A DNA stretch of 64,000 nt from G963422705 sp963422705. GTDB taxonomy: Bacteria; Poribacteria; WGA-4E; WGA-3G. Numbering within the stretch: position 1 is the first letter of the stretch; each line of letters starts with the position of its first letter. This document shows, one piece after another, positions 26,196 through 35,228 of the stretch. The position numbers were made by a program, and so were the translations under genes. Location: positions 992,001 through 1,056,000 of the forward strand of contig OY730443.1 in assembly GCA_963422705.1 (NCBI GenBank). The letters are read 5' to 3'. The notes under the pieces are model-generated. The model had not been told where the DNA came from. It searched no databases and saw nothing but the letters and a program-made list of their open reading frames with translations.

Positions 26196-27179
26196 ATGGA
26201 AAAACGGACGTGTGGCGCATCCGGAATTGGAATTGCGGCAATGGGCATCGGCTGCTGGTGCTACGGCGGTGGAGATTATTGGGGGCCGCAAGCACAGGTG
26301 GATGTCACCACTGTTGTGAATGCAGCTTTGGATGCCGGCATCAATTTCTTTGATACAGCAGAAGGATATAACGACGGGCGGAGCGAAGAAGCACTCGCTG
26401 CCGCACTACAAGGACGACGGCATGAGGCAGTGATTGGTACGAAAATCTCTACCCCGGACCCGGCACGAATACGTGAGCGGTGTGAAGCGAGTTTGAAGCG
26501 ATTACAGACGGATTATGTTGACATCTATATGATTCACTGGCCGCATGAGGAGTTTGCTATTGAAGAGAGTTTAGCCGAAATGACAAAACTACAAGCGGAT
26601 GGACTCATCCGTGCTATCGGCGTAAGCAACTTCGGAATCGGGCAGCTGACAGAGGCACTCAACACCGGTGCGACAATTGCTGTAAATCAAGTCTGCTATA
26701 ATCTCTTATCCCGTGCTATAGAGGTTGAATTGCTACCTTTCTGTCAGCAAAATAACGTCGGTATCTTAGGATATATGCCGTTGCTGCAAGGAATTTTGAC
26801 GGGACAGTATAAAACGGCGGATGCAATTCCACCGGTGCACGCCCGGTTTCGCCATTTTGGAGCAGAACGGCAGCAAGCTTCACACGGCGAAAAAGGGGCG
26901 GAGGTAGAAATGTTCGAGACGTTGGAACGCATCCGTCGGATTACTGAGTCAGAACACGTGCCGATGAGTCGCCTCGCAATTGCGTGGGCAATGGCAAAAC
27001 CGGGGATTACGTGTATGTTAGTTGGTACACGGAATACCTCTGAACTAGAGCAAAATCTGCAGGCGATTGACTATTCACTAACACCTCGTGTAATTGAGGA
27101 GTTAGACACCGTGACAGGGCCGCTTTTGGAGCAAATGGGGGCGAACCCGGACTATTTCACAGGGCGGAAAATTCGTTAA
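26196..27179 (+). CDS. Aldo/keto reductase
   Basis: The 327-residue AKR-superfamily barrel shows the catalytic tetrad regions. FFDTAEGYNDGRSEEAL supplies Asp and Tyr, VIGTKIS the Lys, and IYMIHWP the His. IRAIGVSNF and a C-terminal LVGTRNTSELEQNL, which holds the NADPH phosphate, are also present. It reduces carbonyl groups of sugars or aldehydes with NADPH in the cytoplasm; the substrate is unknown. The start is ATG 26196, one base after the preceding stop, with GAGGA within the end of that gene. An in-frame ATG 15 bases upstream would overlap it. Confidence 0.9.
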   Translation: MEKRTCGASGIGIAAMGIGCWCYGGGDYWGPQAQVDVTTVVNAALDAGINFFDTAEGYNDGRSEEALAAALQGRRHEAVIGTKISTPDPARIRERCEASLKRLQTDYVDIYMIHWPHEEFAIEESLAEMTKLQADGLIRAIGVSNFGIGQLTEALNTGATIAVNQVCYNLLSRAIEVELLPFCQQNNVGILGYMPLLQGILTGQYKTADAIPPVHARFRHFGAERQQASHGEKGAEVEMFETLERIRRITESEHVPMSRLAIAWAMAKPGITCMLVGTRNTSELEQNLQAIDYSLTPRVIEELDTVTGPLLEQMGANPDYFTGRKIR

Positions 27180-27229
27180 AAGCGCGACAAATCGAGCGGG
27201 GGCACTGACAGAATCGGAGATTGGAGAGA

Positions 27230-27261
27230 TGCGCGGCGGCTGCTATTAACTCAACCGCGCA
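27230..27261. terminator. Possible hairpin between convergent genes
   Basis: TGCGCGG (27230-27236) and CCGCGCA (27255-27261) form a perfect GC-rich 7-bp stem with an 18-base loop, about 50 bases after the aldo/keto reductase stop and before the end of the opposing LamG gene. There is no T-run, so it is not a standard intrinsic terminator. Confidence 0.35.
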
Positions 27262-27352
27262 CCTAAAACCATTTCATGCACATAACAGCAATGTGATGTT
27301 TCGGATGCCGGGCGACGGAAACAGAATTTGAACTGGCATTGTAGGGTATCGC

Positions 27353-28186
27353 TTACCAATTATATCCGCGTTTTACCTTTGCCCAGGTAGTTGAGAGTTT
27401 GTCTGCCGCATCAACTGCAAAGGTACCTGAGATATTTTGGTTGATTTCGGCTTCGGTTAAAGCTTTGTCATAAGCCCGGATGATGGCAAATGAACCGTTA
27501 AAAGTACGCCGCCGCTCATCATAAGAATTGGCACCAATTGAGATGTCGTCTATTGGCAACCCTTTGTCAAATTCGAAACCCGGTTGTTCGCTCACTTCTT
27601 TACCGTCTTGATAAGCAACAATTGATTTGTCACTCGTGCCGACAATCGCTAACCATGTCCAGACACCTTCTTCAAGTTTGAGGTTAAGAGGTTGAACGCC
27701 CTGTTTGGCACCTTGGGCGTGTACGGACATATCTAAGTTCTGCCCATTTACTATCCAGAGGCGAATGCCTTGCTTGCCCTCGCGCGGGCTGTTTTGGAAG
27801 CCGGCGAAGTGATGTTCTTCAACAAAAAAATCGCCATTCCGTTTACAGAGGAATTCCAAAGTCCAGTCCTCGAAAAAGAGTGGTGTATTTTTGGCCGGCG
27901 GCCCGCCGAAAGTTTGAAGAGATTTCTTGGTTGTGTAGTATTTTGCGTTTGGCTCATCAATGCCGAGAGCAGGAATTTTGATTGCTCCTTCCTCAAGTGT
28001 CGGTGCCTCGTCTGCAGCGGGTAATTCCCCGCCAGCGTCGCCTAAATTTGTCCAAGCACCATCATGCCCAGGATTGTCGGACGCATCCAGATAAAGCACC
28101 GCATCAGGGACGATATTCGCACAGACAATGGTGCATGCCATCGTGAAAAAAAAGAACGGTGTGAAAATTGACAGAACAGTTTTCAT
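27353..28186 (-). CDS. Secreted LamG/concanavalin-A-like protein
   Basis: The 277-residue protein has a signal peptide ending near CTIVCA and then a jelly-roll domain. Evidence is the VLYLDASDNPGHDGAWTNLG opening, EDWTLEFLCKRNGD, KQGIRLWIVNG, WTWLAIVGTSDKSIVAYQDGKEV and the closing FAIIRAYDKALTEAEINQN, a typical LamG end. The C-terminal TTWAKVKRGYNW tail resembles tails on related secreted proteins of this kind of genome. LamG-like domains bind carbohydrate or protein ligands outside the cell. An AGGAGG ribosome-binding site precedes the ATG. The gene is divergent from the PhyH gene at 28421 across 234 bases. Confidence 0.8.
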   Translation of the reverse strand: MKTVLSIFTPFFFFTMACTIVCANIVPDAVLYLDASDNPGHDGAWTNLGDAGGELPAADEAPTLEEGAIKIPALGIDEPNAKYYTTKKSLQTFGGPPAKNTPLFFEDWTLEFLCKRNGDFFVEEHHFAGFQNSPREGKQGIRLWIVNGQNLDMSVHAQGAKQGVQPLNLKLEEGVWTWLAIVGTSDKSIVAYQDGKEVSEQPGFEFDKGLPIDDISIGANSYDERRRTFNGSFAIIRAYDKALTEAEINQNISGTFAVDAADKLSTTWAKVKRGYNW

Positions 28187-28420
28187 TTTAGGTTCCTCCT
28201 AAGGTTCATATTTTATGCTAACGGTTCATCTAACGTGTGCCGCATTCCGGCGAATGTTAGGGCAGAAGTGTTTTGGAAAATCCACCGCGTCCGGATGCAA
28301 CTCATTGCTTACCGGTTAAATGTTAACAAATCGACGAAAAAAAATCAACAGTTTTTGGGTGAAATTACGCGAGACGGTAGTCTAAACCTACCACCATTTC
28401 GTTGAAGGAGATATCTGCTT

Positions 28421-29248
28421 ATGACACCGAAACAACGGTATCTGTTTGATGTGACAGGCTATCTGCATCTGGAAAACGTTATCACTGGCGATGCGCTAGC
28501 TGAGGCTTCTGAAGCGGTGAATAGATATATCACAACGCCGGCTGATGAATTGCCGCCGGGGTTTGAGCTAAGAGGACTCCATCAGCACGGGTTCGCTTTC
28601 GATAAATCACTGGAATGCTTAACCATGCACTCAGCAACGTGGCCGATTATCAAGGAGCTCACGGCGAATCAACCGAGATTTGGTAGAGGCTCCCTGAAAC
28701 ATGATAAGCACGAGCTGTGGGAAGCGGGAGAACAGGCAAGAGTAAACCCGGGGGGCTTGCACTGTGCCCGTGACGATTACGGTTGGTATAGCACCCGCTA
28801 CGAAGTTAACAATGGGCAAATTTACTGTGATGACTTCGTCTGCTTTGTGTATTTCACGGATGTATATCCCGGCGATGGGGGGCTCATCGTAATTCCCGGT
28901 TCACATAAGAGCGAATTCATTCGGCCTGACAACTTGTTAACACTTGATGAATCAGATGGTATCGATGCGGTAGAAGAGCCGTTCTTCACCAACATTACAC
29001 CGCGTGCAGGCGATATTGTTATCATTTCGGAGCTGCTGACGCACGGTGTACTACGTTGGAAGCCGACGGAGCGGGATAGAAGGTTTCTTGTATTGCGCTA
29101 TTTTCCGCAATTCAAGGGCAAACACGGATTGCCACAAGTGATTCTTGACCGGTTATCCCCAGAAACATTAGAGCTAGTGGCCTCTGCACCTTATGGGCAT
29201 ACGAAAGAAATTGTGAAGCGTGATGAAATTACGTTGACAGTGTCTTAG
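28421..29248 (+). CDS. PhyH-family dioxygenase-like protein with atypical iron motif
   Basis: The 275-residue protein has the PhyH scaffold: a QRYLFDVTGYLHLENVI opening, VYFTDVYPGDGGLIVIPGSHKSEF and a distal ELLTHGVLRWKPTERDRR with His and a downstream Arg. The usual HxD iron pair is not evident, because the matching segment reads GGLHCARDDYGWY with His114 and Asp118 three residues apart. It may still bind iron through a changed geometry or be catalytically altered. The substrate is unknown. AAGGAG sits nine bases before the ATG. No coupled gene follows; relic sequence lies downstream. Confidence 0.8.
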   Translation: MTPKQRYLFDVTGYLHLENVITGDALAEASEAVNRYITTPADELPPGFELRGLHQHGFAFDKSLECLTMHSATWPIIKELTANQPRFGRGSLKHDKHELWEAGEQARVNPGGLHCARDDYGWYSTRYEVNNGQIYCDDFVCFVYFTDVYPGDGGLIVIPGSHKSEFIRPDNLLTLDESDGIDAVEEPFFTNITPRAGDIVIISELLTHGVLRWKPTERDRRFLVLRYFPQFKGKHGLPQVILDRLSPETLELVASAPYGHTKEIVKRDEITLTVS

Positions 29249-29429
29249 CAGATATCAAGGTGCCTTGCTTGAAAAGTAGGGCAGAAGCCTTTCCCAAGTG
29301 TCTCGAAAACGATTCGGCCATTTTCCAGGGTAACAATTTTTTTTGTGCCAGATAAATTCCGCTGTCCATAACCAATAAAAATTTTATTGCGCCCATACTT
29401 CTTGTTTTCTTAATAAATGCAACAACCAT
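29249..29429. other. Non-coding stretch with a possible minus-strand gene fragment
   Basis: No intact gene is present. One reverse frame (about 29251-29420) reads as protein-like sequence including FIGYGQRNLSGTKKIVTLEN and ends at a TAA, but has no start or ribosome-binding site and no family was recognised. It may be a decayed gene end. Confidence 0.3.
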
Positions 29430-29721
29430 TTGGTATTTCGGGCATTATCGCCCCGCCCAGAAACGATTGAATTACATCGCGATGTCCGACACTGTTCACG
29501 TAACAATTGCAACTGTCTTAGTCTACCTCGAAGAGACGACTTTGGGGAACGGTTGCACCCGCGTTGTCCCGGGTTCCCATCATCTTCCCGCTTTCGAAAA
29601 CTTGACAAACACCGCATTCTGTCGTATGCTTAATGAGAAGGCAATCGATGTCACAAGGACATTACAACCGTACGACTGTTACAACTCAGCGTGTGGCGCG
29701 GGGTGGTTCCTGGACATCTAG
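29430..29721 (+). pseudogene. PhyH-family dioxygenase relic, frameshifted
   Basis: Two frames together recall the middle of a PhyH enzyme. The frame from 29430 gives PRPETIELHRDVRH, with an H-x-D iron motif. The frame from 29467 then gives TVLVYLEETTLGNGCTRVVPGSHHLP, the conserved strand and GSH signature, and stops at 29719-29721. N- and C-terminal thirds are missing and the two parts are in different frames, so no functional enzyme is encoded. It lies downstream of an intact PhyH gene on the same strand but is a different subgroup. Confidence 0.65.
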
Positions 29722-29818
29722 CACGGGAGGCTTGCGCGTCACCCTCCGCGTCGATGATTCGCCGAGGGCCACGGACATCGAGTCAGGATTCCGCTGTGTG
29801 AAGGGAGTATCGCCTTAG
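29690..29818 (+). pseudogene. C-terminal relic of a formylglycine-generating-enzyme (SUMF1-like) domain
   Basis: One frame reads RVARGGSWTSSTGGLRVTLR, then PRATDIESGFRCVKGVSP and a stop. RVxRGGSW and GFRCV are the hallmark end of the FGE-sulfatase domain. The preceding VWEW region and the rest of the domain are missing, and the fragment overlaps the PhyH relic in another frame. It is a gene remnant. Formylglycine-generating enzymes activate Cys/Ser-type sulfatases. Confidence 0.65.
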
Positions 29819-29865
29819 CACTTAACCCCTTTTCATCTGCGTCAGCAGATCAGAACAGAGGTAAA

Positions 29866-29913
29866 TTACCCTATTGTTCATATAAACACTCATTATATTG
29901 AACGATAGGGTAA
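29866..29913. repeat. 15-bp inverted repeat downstream of atpC
   Basis: TTACCCTATTGTTCA (29866-29880) pairs with TGAACGATAGGGTAA (29899-29913) with one mismatch and an 18-base loop, 65-110 bases beyond the atpC stop. It could end the atp transcript or protect its 3' end; there is no T-run. A second smaller stem, ATCTGC/GCAGAT, lies at 29835-29850. Confidence 0.6.
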
Positions 29914-29977
29914 AAATAAGCCCATTATGCCCCAAGCGTAGATGCGCCTTGTAGTGTTGGTTCAGGCAGGGCGCCCT

Positions 29978-30385
29978 TTATAAATTACTAGCAACTTTGA
30001 TACGATTTTGTGCGCGTGCAAGCGCTGCTTCCGCCCGTGGCCTATTGAGCTCAGCCTCATTTGCATTAAGATACGCTTGGGCACGTTCTAGGGCGTTTTG
30101 GGCGCGTTCAACATCAATCCCTGATGCCCATTCCGCCGTTTCAACTAATGCCGTAACCCCGGTGCGTAGCACCTCAAAGACTCCGCCACCTGTCGCGAGA
30201 AGCAGAGGGGTATCCGTTTCTCGGAGTCGAATTTCGCCGACTTCTAAAACGGTGAGGAACGGGATGTGCCCTGCAAGAATTTCAAAATTACCCTCAACCC
30301 CGGGCGCGCGAACACTCGTCACTGCCCCTTCATAAATCAACTTCTCAGGCGTACGAATTTCAAGGTTAAACCTTCTATTGAGCAT
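29978..30385 (-). CDS. atpC: F1Fo-ATP synthase epsilon subunit
   Basis: The 135-residue protein has an N-terminal beta-sandwich (FNLEIRTPEKLIYEGAVTSVRAPGVEGNFEILAGHIPFLT) and a C-terminal two-helix hairpin rich in Ala/Arg (AQNALERAQAYLNANEAE). Epsilon links the gamma stalk to the c-ring and inhibits ATP hydrolysis. ATG 30385 is preferred because GGTGGAG lies just upstream and family homology begins at LNRRFNLEI; a longer frame reaches 30421, against the atpD stop. It is the last gene of the atp operon. Confidence 0.92.
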   Translation of the reverse strand: MLNRRFNLEIRTPEKLIYEGAVTSVRAPGVEGNFEILAGHIPFLTVLEVGEIRLRETDTPLLLATGGGVFEVLRTGVTALVETAEWASGIDVERAQNALERAQAYLNANEAELNRPRAEAALARAQNRIKVASNL

Positions 30386-30421
30386 ATTTTCTCCACCAAT
30401 TTGGCGTCCGTTGGGCTCCAT

Positions 30422-31831
30422 TTAACCTGCGGCTTCTTCCACTTCTGCGGTTTTCGCACTTTCAAAAGCCTCGTCAATGGTACCGATGTAACGCAGTGCC
30501 TGCTCAGGCAGTTCGTCACAGTCGCCGTTTAGAATGGCTTGGCAGCCTTGTACAGTATCCTCAATTTTGACGTATTTTCCGGGGATGGTTGTAAACCGTT
30601 CGGCAACGAACATGGGTTGCGTCAGAAACATTTCGAGTTTTCTCGCTCTACCGACAATAAGTTTCTGATCGTCGGAAAGTTCATCAACACCAAGAATGGC
30701 GATAATGTCCTGAAGGCTTTCATATTCTTGCAGGACCTGCTTGACATCAGAGGCGCTCTGATAGTGCTCCTCGCCGATAATTTCTGGTGACAAGATGCGC
30801 GAACTAGAGGTGAGCGGGTCCACCGCCGGGTATCGTCCTTTTTGAACGATGTTGCGTTCTAAACGGGTAACTGCATCAAGATGGGCGAACACGGAGACGA
30901 CAGCCGGGTCTGTATAGTCATCAGCTGGGACATACACTGCTTGGAATGAAGTGATGGAGCCATGTTGTGTAGAGGTAATTCTCTCCTGCAATTCCCCCAT
31001 TTCGGTAGCTAGTGTCGGTTGATATCCGACAGCCGAGGGCATGCGTCCAAGGAGTGCGGAGACTTCACCGCCTGCGAGTGTGAATCGGAAGACGTTGTCA
31101 ATAAAAATAAGCACGTCTTGCCCCTGCTCATCCCGGAAATATTCAGCCATAGATAGCCCAGCGAGTCCAACGCGCAGTCTGGCACCGGGTGGTTCATTCA
31201 TCTGTCCAAATACCATAGCGGTTTTGTCGATAACCCCGTATTCGTCAAGTTCAAGCCAGAATTGATTTCCTTCGCGTGTGCGTTCACCGACACCACAAAA
31301 GACGGAGTATCCGCCATGTTGTGTAGCGATGTTGTAAATCAGTTCAGCAACGAGCACGGTTTTCCCTACCCCGGCCCCACCCAAAAACCCAACTTTTCCG
31401 CCTCTAACGACAGGTTGTATCAGGTCAATCACTTTGATACCTGTCTCTAACATTTCGGTGGAAGTGCCAAGTTCCGCTTGTGGCGGTGGCGGCCGATGAA
31501 TAGAATACCGTTCCGTTTCTCCAGCTTCGCCTTTTTCATCAATCGGTTGGCCGGTTACGTCAAAAACCCGGCCAAGTACCGCATTACCGACAGGAACGGT
31601 GATATGCCCGCCGGTATCTGTCGCGAGTGTCCCCCGGACGAGTCCATCCGTAGTATCCATTGCGACGGCGCGCACGCGATTCTCACCGAGGTGCTGTTGA
31701 ACTTCAAGCACGAGTTCGGTTCCGTCATACCGCTTAACTTTAACAGCATTCAGGATATCAGGCAGTGTGCCTTCTGCAAAATCCAGATCAACTCGTGCCC
31801 CGACAACTTCTAAAACTTTTCCTTGGTTCAT
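30422..31831 (-). CDS. atpD: F1Fo-ATP synthase beta subunit
   Basis: The 469-residue catalytic subunit has the Walker A motif GGAGVGKT at residues 151-158, the GERTREG loop, a Walker B LIFIDNVFRF and the DELSDDQK variant of the DELSEED lever. It binds and converts ADP and Pi to ATP at the three catalytic sites of F1. The length is normal. It is followed closely by atpC, but is separated from atpG by a DUF1992 gene, an unusual break in the A-G-D-C order. Confidence 0.97.
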   Translation of the reverse strand: MNQGKVLEVVGARVDLDFAEGTLPDILNAVKVKRYDGTELVLEVQQHLGENRVRAVAMDTTDGLVRGTLATDTGGHITVPVGNAVLGRVFDVTGQPIDEKGEAGETERYSIHRPPPPQAELGTSTEMLETGIKVIDLIQPVVRGGKVGFLGGAGVGKTVLVAELIYNIATQHGGYSVFCGVGERTREGNQFWLELDEYGVIDKTAMVFGQMNEPPGARLRVGLAGLSMAEYFRDEQGQDVLIFIDNVFRFTLAGGEVSALLGRMPSAVGYQPTLATEMGELQERITSTQHGSITSFQAVYVPADDYTDPAVVSVFAHLDAVTRLERNIVQKGRYPAVDPLTSSSRILSPEIIGEEHYQSASDVKQVLQEYESLQDIIAILGVDELSDDQKLIVGRARKLEMFLTQPMFVAERFTTIPGKYVKIEDTVQGCQAILNGDCDELPEQALRYIGTIDEAFESAKTAEVEEAAG

Positions 31832-31970
31832 GTGCGAGCTCCTTCCTTATTTACTTACGGGTTTACTGGGTAATAGCACCTTTCTTGTGAAATATTTGCT
31901 CTCACGATGAATCAGCGTCGATGCTACCTACCCGAATTATTTTTATTTTCATCCATCCGCGCCAAAACAC

Positions 31971-32444
31971 TTACAAACTGGGGCATTCTTTGTGAAAATG
32001 AGTGTGTGCTTCAGCCTGATTTATTAGGCACCATTGTCGGTTTCGTGCAGGCATCAAGAGATTCAAACGTTGGATTTTCTGATTGAGGGTTTTTAGTTTT
32101 TCACGATACTGCGTCAGTCCATTTGCCCGTTCGTGTTCAAAACTCCGTTTGATAGCTTCACTGCGGTGCGGGTATTGTAGCAGCAACGGTGTTAAACGTT
32201 CACGGCGCGCTTTGAGATTTTTGAGCAGCATGATAAGCTGTGCTTTTTCTCGCCTTATCTCTTTTTCTAATTCAATCCATTGCGGAGCGAATCCATTCTG
32301 TTTCAGGAGTCGATTCGCCATTCGCACCTGAGGGCTAATGAAAGGATTTGTCTCCAATTTAAGAGGTTTACCTTTGCCGGGCAAGTTGGAAAATTCTCCC
32401 CGTTTTATCGCCTCCTCAATCTGTTCATTGACGTTGATAGACAT
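31971..32444 (-). CDS. DUF1992 (DnaJ-homologue subfamily C member 28-like) protein in the atp operon
   Basis: This 157-residue protein opens with INVNEQIEEAIKRGEFSNLPGKGKPLKLE, the hallmark of DUF1992: a helix, then GEF-x2-LPGKGKPL. A long basic coiled-coil-like region follows (KEIRREKAQLIMLLKNLKARRERL and on). Bacterial members are uncharacterised; the eukaryotic relative is a J-domain-linked factor. It lies between atpG and atpD on the same strand with gaps of about 140 bases on either side, so it is probably co-transcribed with them. A role in synthase assembly is only inferred from position. Confidence 0.85.
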   Translation of the reverse strand: MSINVNEQIEEAIKRGEFSNLPGKGKPLKLETNPFISPQVRMANRLLKQNGFAPQWIELEKEIRREKAQLIMLLKNLKARRERLTPLLLQYPHRSEAIKRSFEHERANGLTQYREKLKTLNQKIQRLNLLMPARNRQWCLINQAEAHTHFHKECPSL

Positions 32445-32591
32445 CTGAAACCTCCCCTATTTTTCCCTACAGAAGCGCGACACTTGTACTGTATATTAAC
32501 TGTATTTGAGAATGTGACTTTATAGATGGCTCCGATGTTTTAGAGGTGGATTTTTCCCGCTAGATTAAATATTAATCAGAATCGAAGTGTA

Positions 32592-33473
32592 TTATCCTTC
32601 CAGAGCGGCAGCCCCACTGACAATTTCTGAAATTTCTGTTGTAATTTGCGTCTGGCGTGCTCGATTGCGTTGTAGGATGAGTTCGTCAATGAGTTCGTTC
32701 GCTTTTTGTGTTGCGTTTTCCATCGCCGCCATTCGCGCAGCTTGCTCCGCGGCATTGGAATCCAAAAGTACCTTCCACATCTGCATGTTTAAGTCCTTGC
32801 TGAGCAACATCTCAAAGAGTGCTTGTTGTCCGGGTTCATAGATATAATCTAAGAAAAGTTCGTCGCCTTCAGGCACCTCCGGGACTAACGGGAGCAGCTG
32901 TTCGACGAGAACAGTTTGCAGAATTGCGGACTTGAAATTGTTGTAGATTACCTCAACTCTATCAATTTTCTTGTCAACATAAAGTTGTTCAAACTCATGT
33001 ACGACATCAACGGCAATTTGGAATTCAAGCTGGCGAAAGATGTTAATATAAGCATCTGTGATGCTGTAGCCTCGTCGTGAAAAGTGTTCTTGTGTTCGTC
33101 TGCCGATACAAATCAGCGTCACGTCGGCACCCTGGTTCTGGTAATGTTGTACACGCTGAGTTGTCGTCCGGATAACGTTGCTATTGAAACTCCCGCATAA
33201 CCCGCGGTCACCGGAGACTGAAATGAGGCAAACATGCTTGACTTCTCGGCGCTCTAACAAAGGATGAACAGGGTTCTCTTCATTTAGTGTATCGATCTGT
33301 GAGATAAGATGTGCTAAAATCGTATTGAGTTTCTCTGCATAAGGGCGCGTGGCCATAATGTTGGCTTGTGCGCGGCGTAATCGTGCCGCGGCGACAACGC
33401 GCATCGCCTCAGTTACCTGCGAGATGTTTTTAATACTCGTAATGCGTCGTCGGATTTCCCGTAGTGTTGCCAT
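32592..33473 (-). CDS. atpG: F1Fo-ATP synthase gamma subunit
   Basis: The 293-residue central-stalk subunit begins with the conserved MATLREIRRRITSIKNISQVTEAMRVVAAARLRRAQ and ends with the matching helix NATQKANELIDELILQRNRARQTQITTEISEIVSGAAAL; the two helices form the coiled coil that rotates in F1. ISVSGDRGLCGSFN is the conserved central strand. The length is normal. The gene lies 49 bases downstream of atpA. Confidence 0.96.
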   Translation of the reverse strand: MATLREIRRRITSIKNISQVTEAMRVVAAARLRRAQANIMATRPYAEKLNTILAHLISQIDTLNEENPVHPLLERREVKHVCLISVSGDRGLCGSFNSNVIRTTTQRVQHYQNQGADVTLICIGRRTQEHFSRRGYSITDAYINIFRQLEFQIAVDVVHEFEQLYVDKKIDRVEVIYNNFKSAILQTVLVEQLLPLVPEVPEGDELFLDYIYEPGQQALFEMLLSKDLNMQMWKVLLDSNAAEQAARMAAMENATQKANELIDELILQRNRARQTQITTEISEIVSGAAALEG

Positions 33474-33522
33474 GGTGACTTCCTCTTGAAACCGTCCGCT
33501 GCGGAAATACGTTATTCGGAAT

Positions 33523-35061
33523 TTAGCTTACCTCAGCCTCATCCGATGTCCAATTCGCCTTGAATTCTTTGACGACGGCGTGTAGGCTTTCAATCAATTC
33601 ATCACTCAGCGCCCCAGTTTGTGCAATTTCTGCGAGTATCTCCGCGTTATTTCTATCAAGATAGTTCAGAAATTCGGATTCAAACCGGGCAACTTCGTTC
33701 TCCGGAACATCGTCAAGATAGCCGTTTGTGCCACAGAAAATAGAAGCAATTTCTTTTTGGACTGGCATGGGTTGATATTCAGGTTGCTTGAGCAATTCAA
33801 CGAGTCGGGTGCCACGTTTTAACAGTGACTGTGTAGAAACGTCCAAATCCGAGCCGAATTGCGCGAACGCCTCCACCTCCCGGAAACTTGCGAGATCAAG
33901 TTTAAGAGTGCCCGCCACCTGGTCAGCCTTCATTGCTTTGACTTGAGCATCGCCACCGACACGGGAAACGGATGTCCCCACATCAATGGCGGGCCTCACG
34001 CCTGCATTAAAGAGATTGGTTGTGAGGTATATCTGCCCATCAGTAATCGAGATAACATTGGTTGGGATGTAGGTTGTCAAATCCCCTTCAAAAATTTCAA
34101 TGATGGGTAGCGCGGTGAGTGAACCGCCACCTAAATCATCGCTCAGTTTTGCAGCACGTTCTAAGAGGCGTGAGTGCAAATAGAAGACATCCCCCGGATA
34201 AGCTTCCCGCCCGGGTGGCCGGCGTGAGAGCAGCGACATTTGCCGATATGCCCATGCGTGCTTTGTCAAATCATCGTAGATGATGAGCGCATGCTGCCCT
34301 TTATCCCTGAAGTACTCACCCATTGAGGTGCCCGAGTAGGGTGCAATATACTGAAGAGGCGAAGGGGCGCTTGCGGGCGCTGCAACGATAGTTGTATACT
34401 CCATCGCATTATGCTCACGGAGCTTGTTAGCGACTTGCGCTAAGGTTGAACCTTTTTGCCCAATAGCAACATAAATACAATAAACATCGGTATCTCTCTG
34501 ACTGAGAATTGTGTCCAAAGCGATAGCGGTTTTGCCCGTTCGTCTGTCACCGATGATAAGTTCCCGCTGCCCTCTACCGATAGGCGTTAAACTGTCAATT
34601 GCCTTCAATCCGGTGTAAAGCGGTTCCCCGACGGGTTGGCGTTGAACAATTCCAAGTCCTTTCTGTTCAACGGGGAGTCGATGTTCTGTATGAATGTCGC
34701 CTAATCCATCAATAGGTTTCCCCAGAGCATCAACAATTCGCCCGAGGAGTGCCTCTCCAACAGGGACTTCAGGCAATCTTCCGGTGCGTTTGGCGATGTC
34801 CCCTTCATGTATAAGCTGGTCTTCGCCAAAGAGGACACAACCGACGTTATCCTCTTCAAGGTTAAACGCGATGCCGTAAATGCCGTTTGGAAATTCTATC
34901 ATCTCGCTTGCCATCGCATTTGCAAGCCCATGTACCCGCGCAATTCCGTCGCCGACTTCCAATACAGTCCCAGAGTCGTAGACATCGACATCCTGTTGAA
35001 ACTGTACGAGTTGTTGTTTTAGGATATTTGATATTTCGTCCGGTCGGACTTCTCTTGCCAT
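33523..35061 (-). CDS. atpA: F1Fo-ATP synthase alpha subunit
   Basis: This 512-residue non-catalytic subunit has Walker A GDRRTGKTA (about residue 170), the VYVAIGQKGST loop, ALIIYDDLTKHAWAYRQ and SRVGGDAQ with the essential Arg finger region. An N-terminal helix, EISNILKQQLVQFQQD, binds delta. ATG 35061 is chosen: GGGAAT precedes it and the family N-terminus (MAREVRPDEIS) begins there. A longer frame to 35127 has no homology. Confidence 0.96.
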   Translation of the reverse strand: MAREVRPDEISNILKQQLVQFQQDVDVYDSGTVLEVGDGIARVHGLANAMASEMIEFPNGIYGIAFNLEEDNVGCVLFGEDQLIHEGDIAKRTGRLPEVPVGEALLGRIVDALGKPIDGLGDIHTEHRLPVEQKGLGIVQRQPVGEPLYTGLKAIDSLTPIGRGQRELIIGDRRTGKTAIALDTILSQRDTDVYCIYVAIGQKGSTLAQVANKLREHNAMEYTTIVAAPASAPSPLQYIAPYSGTSMGEYFRDKGQHALIIYDDLTKHAWAYRQMSLLSRRPPGREAYPGDVFYLHSRLLERAAKLSDDLGGGSLTALPIIEIFEGDLTTYIPTNVISITDGQIYLTTNLFNAGVRPAIDVGTSVSRVGGDAQVKAMKADQVAGTLKLDLASFREVEAFAQFGSDLDVSTQSLLKRGTRLVELLKQPEYQPMPVQKEIASIFCGTNGYLDDVPENEVARFESEFLNYLDRNNAEILAEIAQTGALSDELIESLHAVVKEFKANWTSDEAEVS

Positions 35062-35228
35062 ATTCCCAATTCTCCAATTTTCATATAAGCCGGTGTGTTC
35101 TATCAGTGAATGCCAGCTTCTCATCACCTCCGGTTAGAAGGCTTTTAGTCGTTTGCGAACGCCACCGCTTTTCCTTATTGGGGCGACTCACGTCAAGACA
35201 AGAGCACTTGCGCTCGATATAAAGCTAA

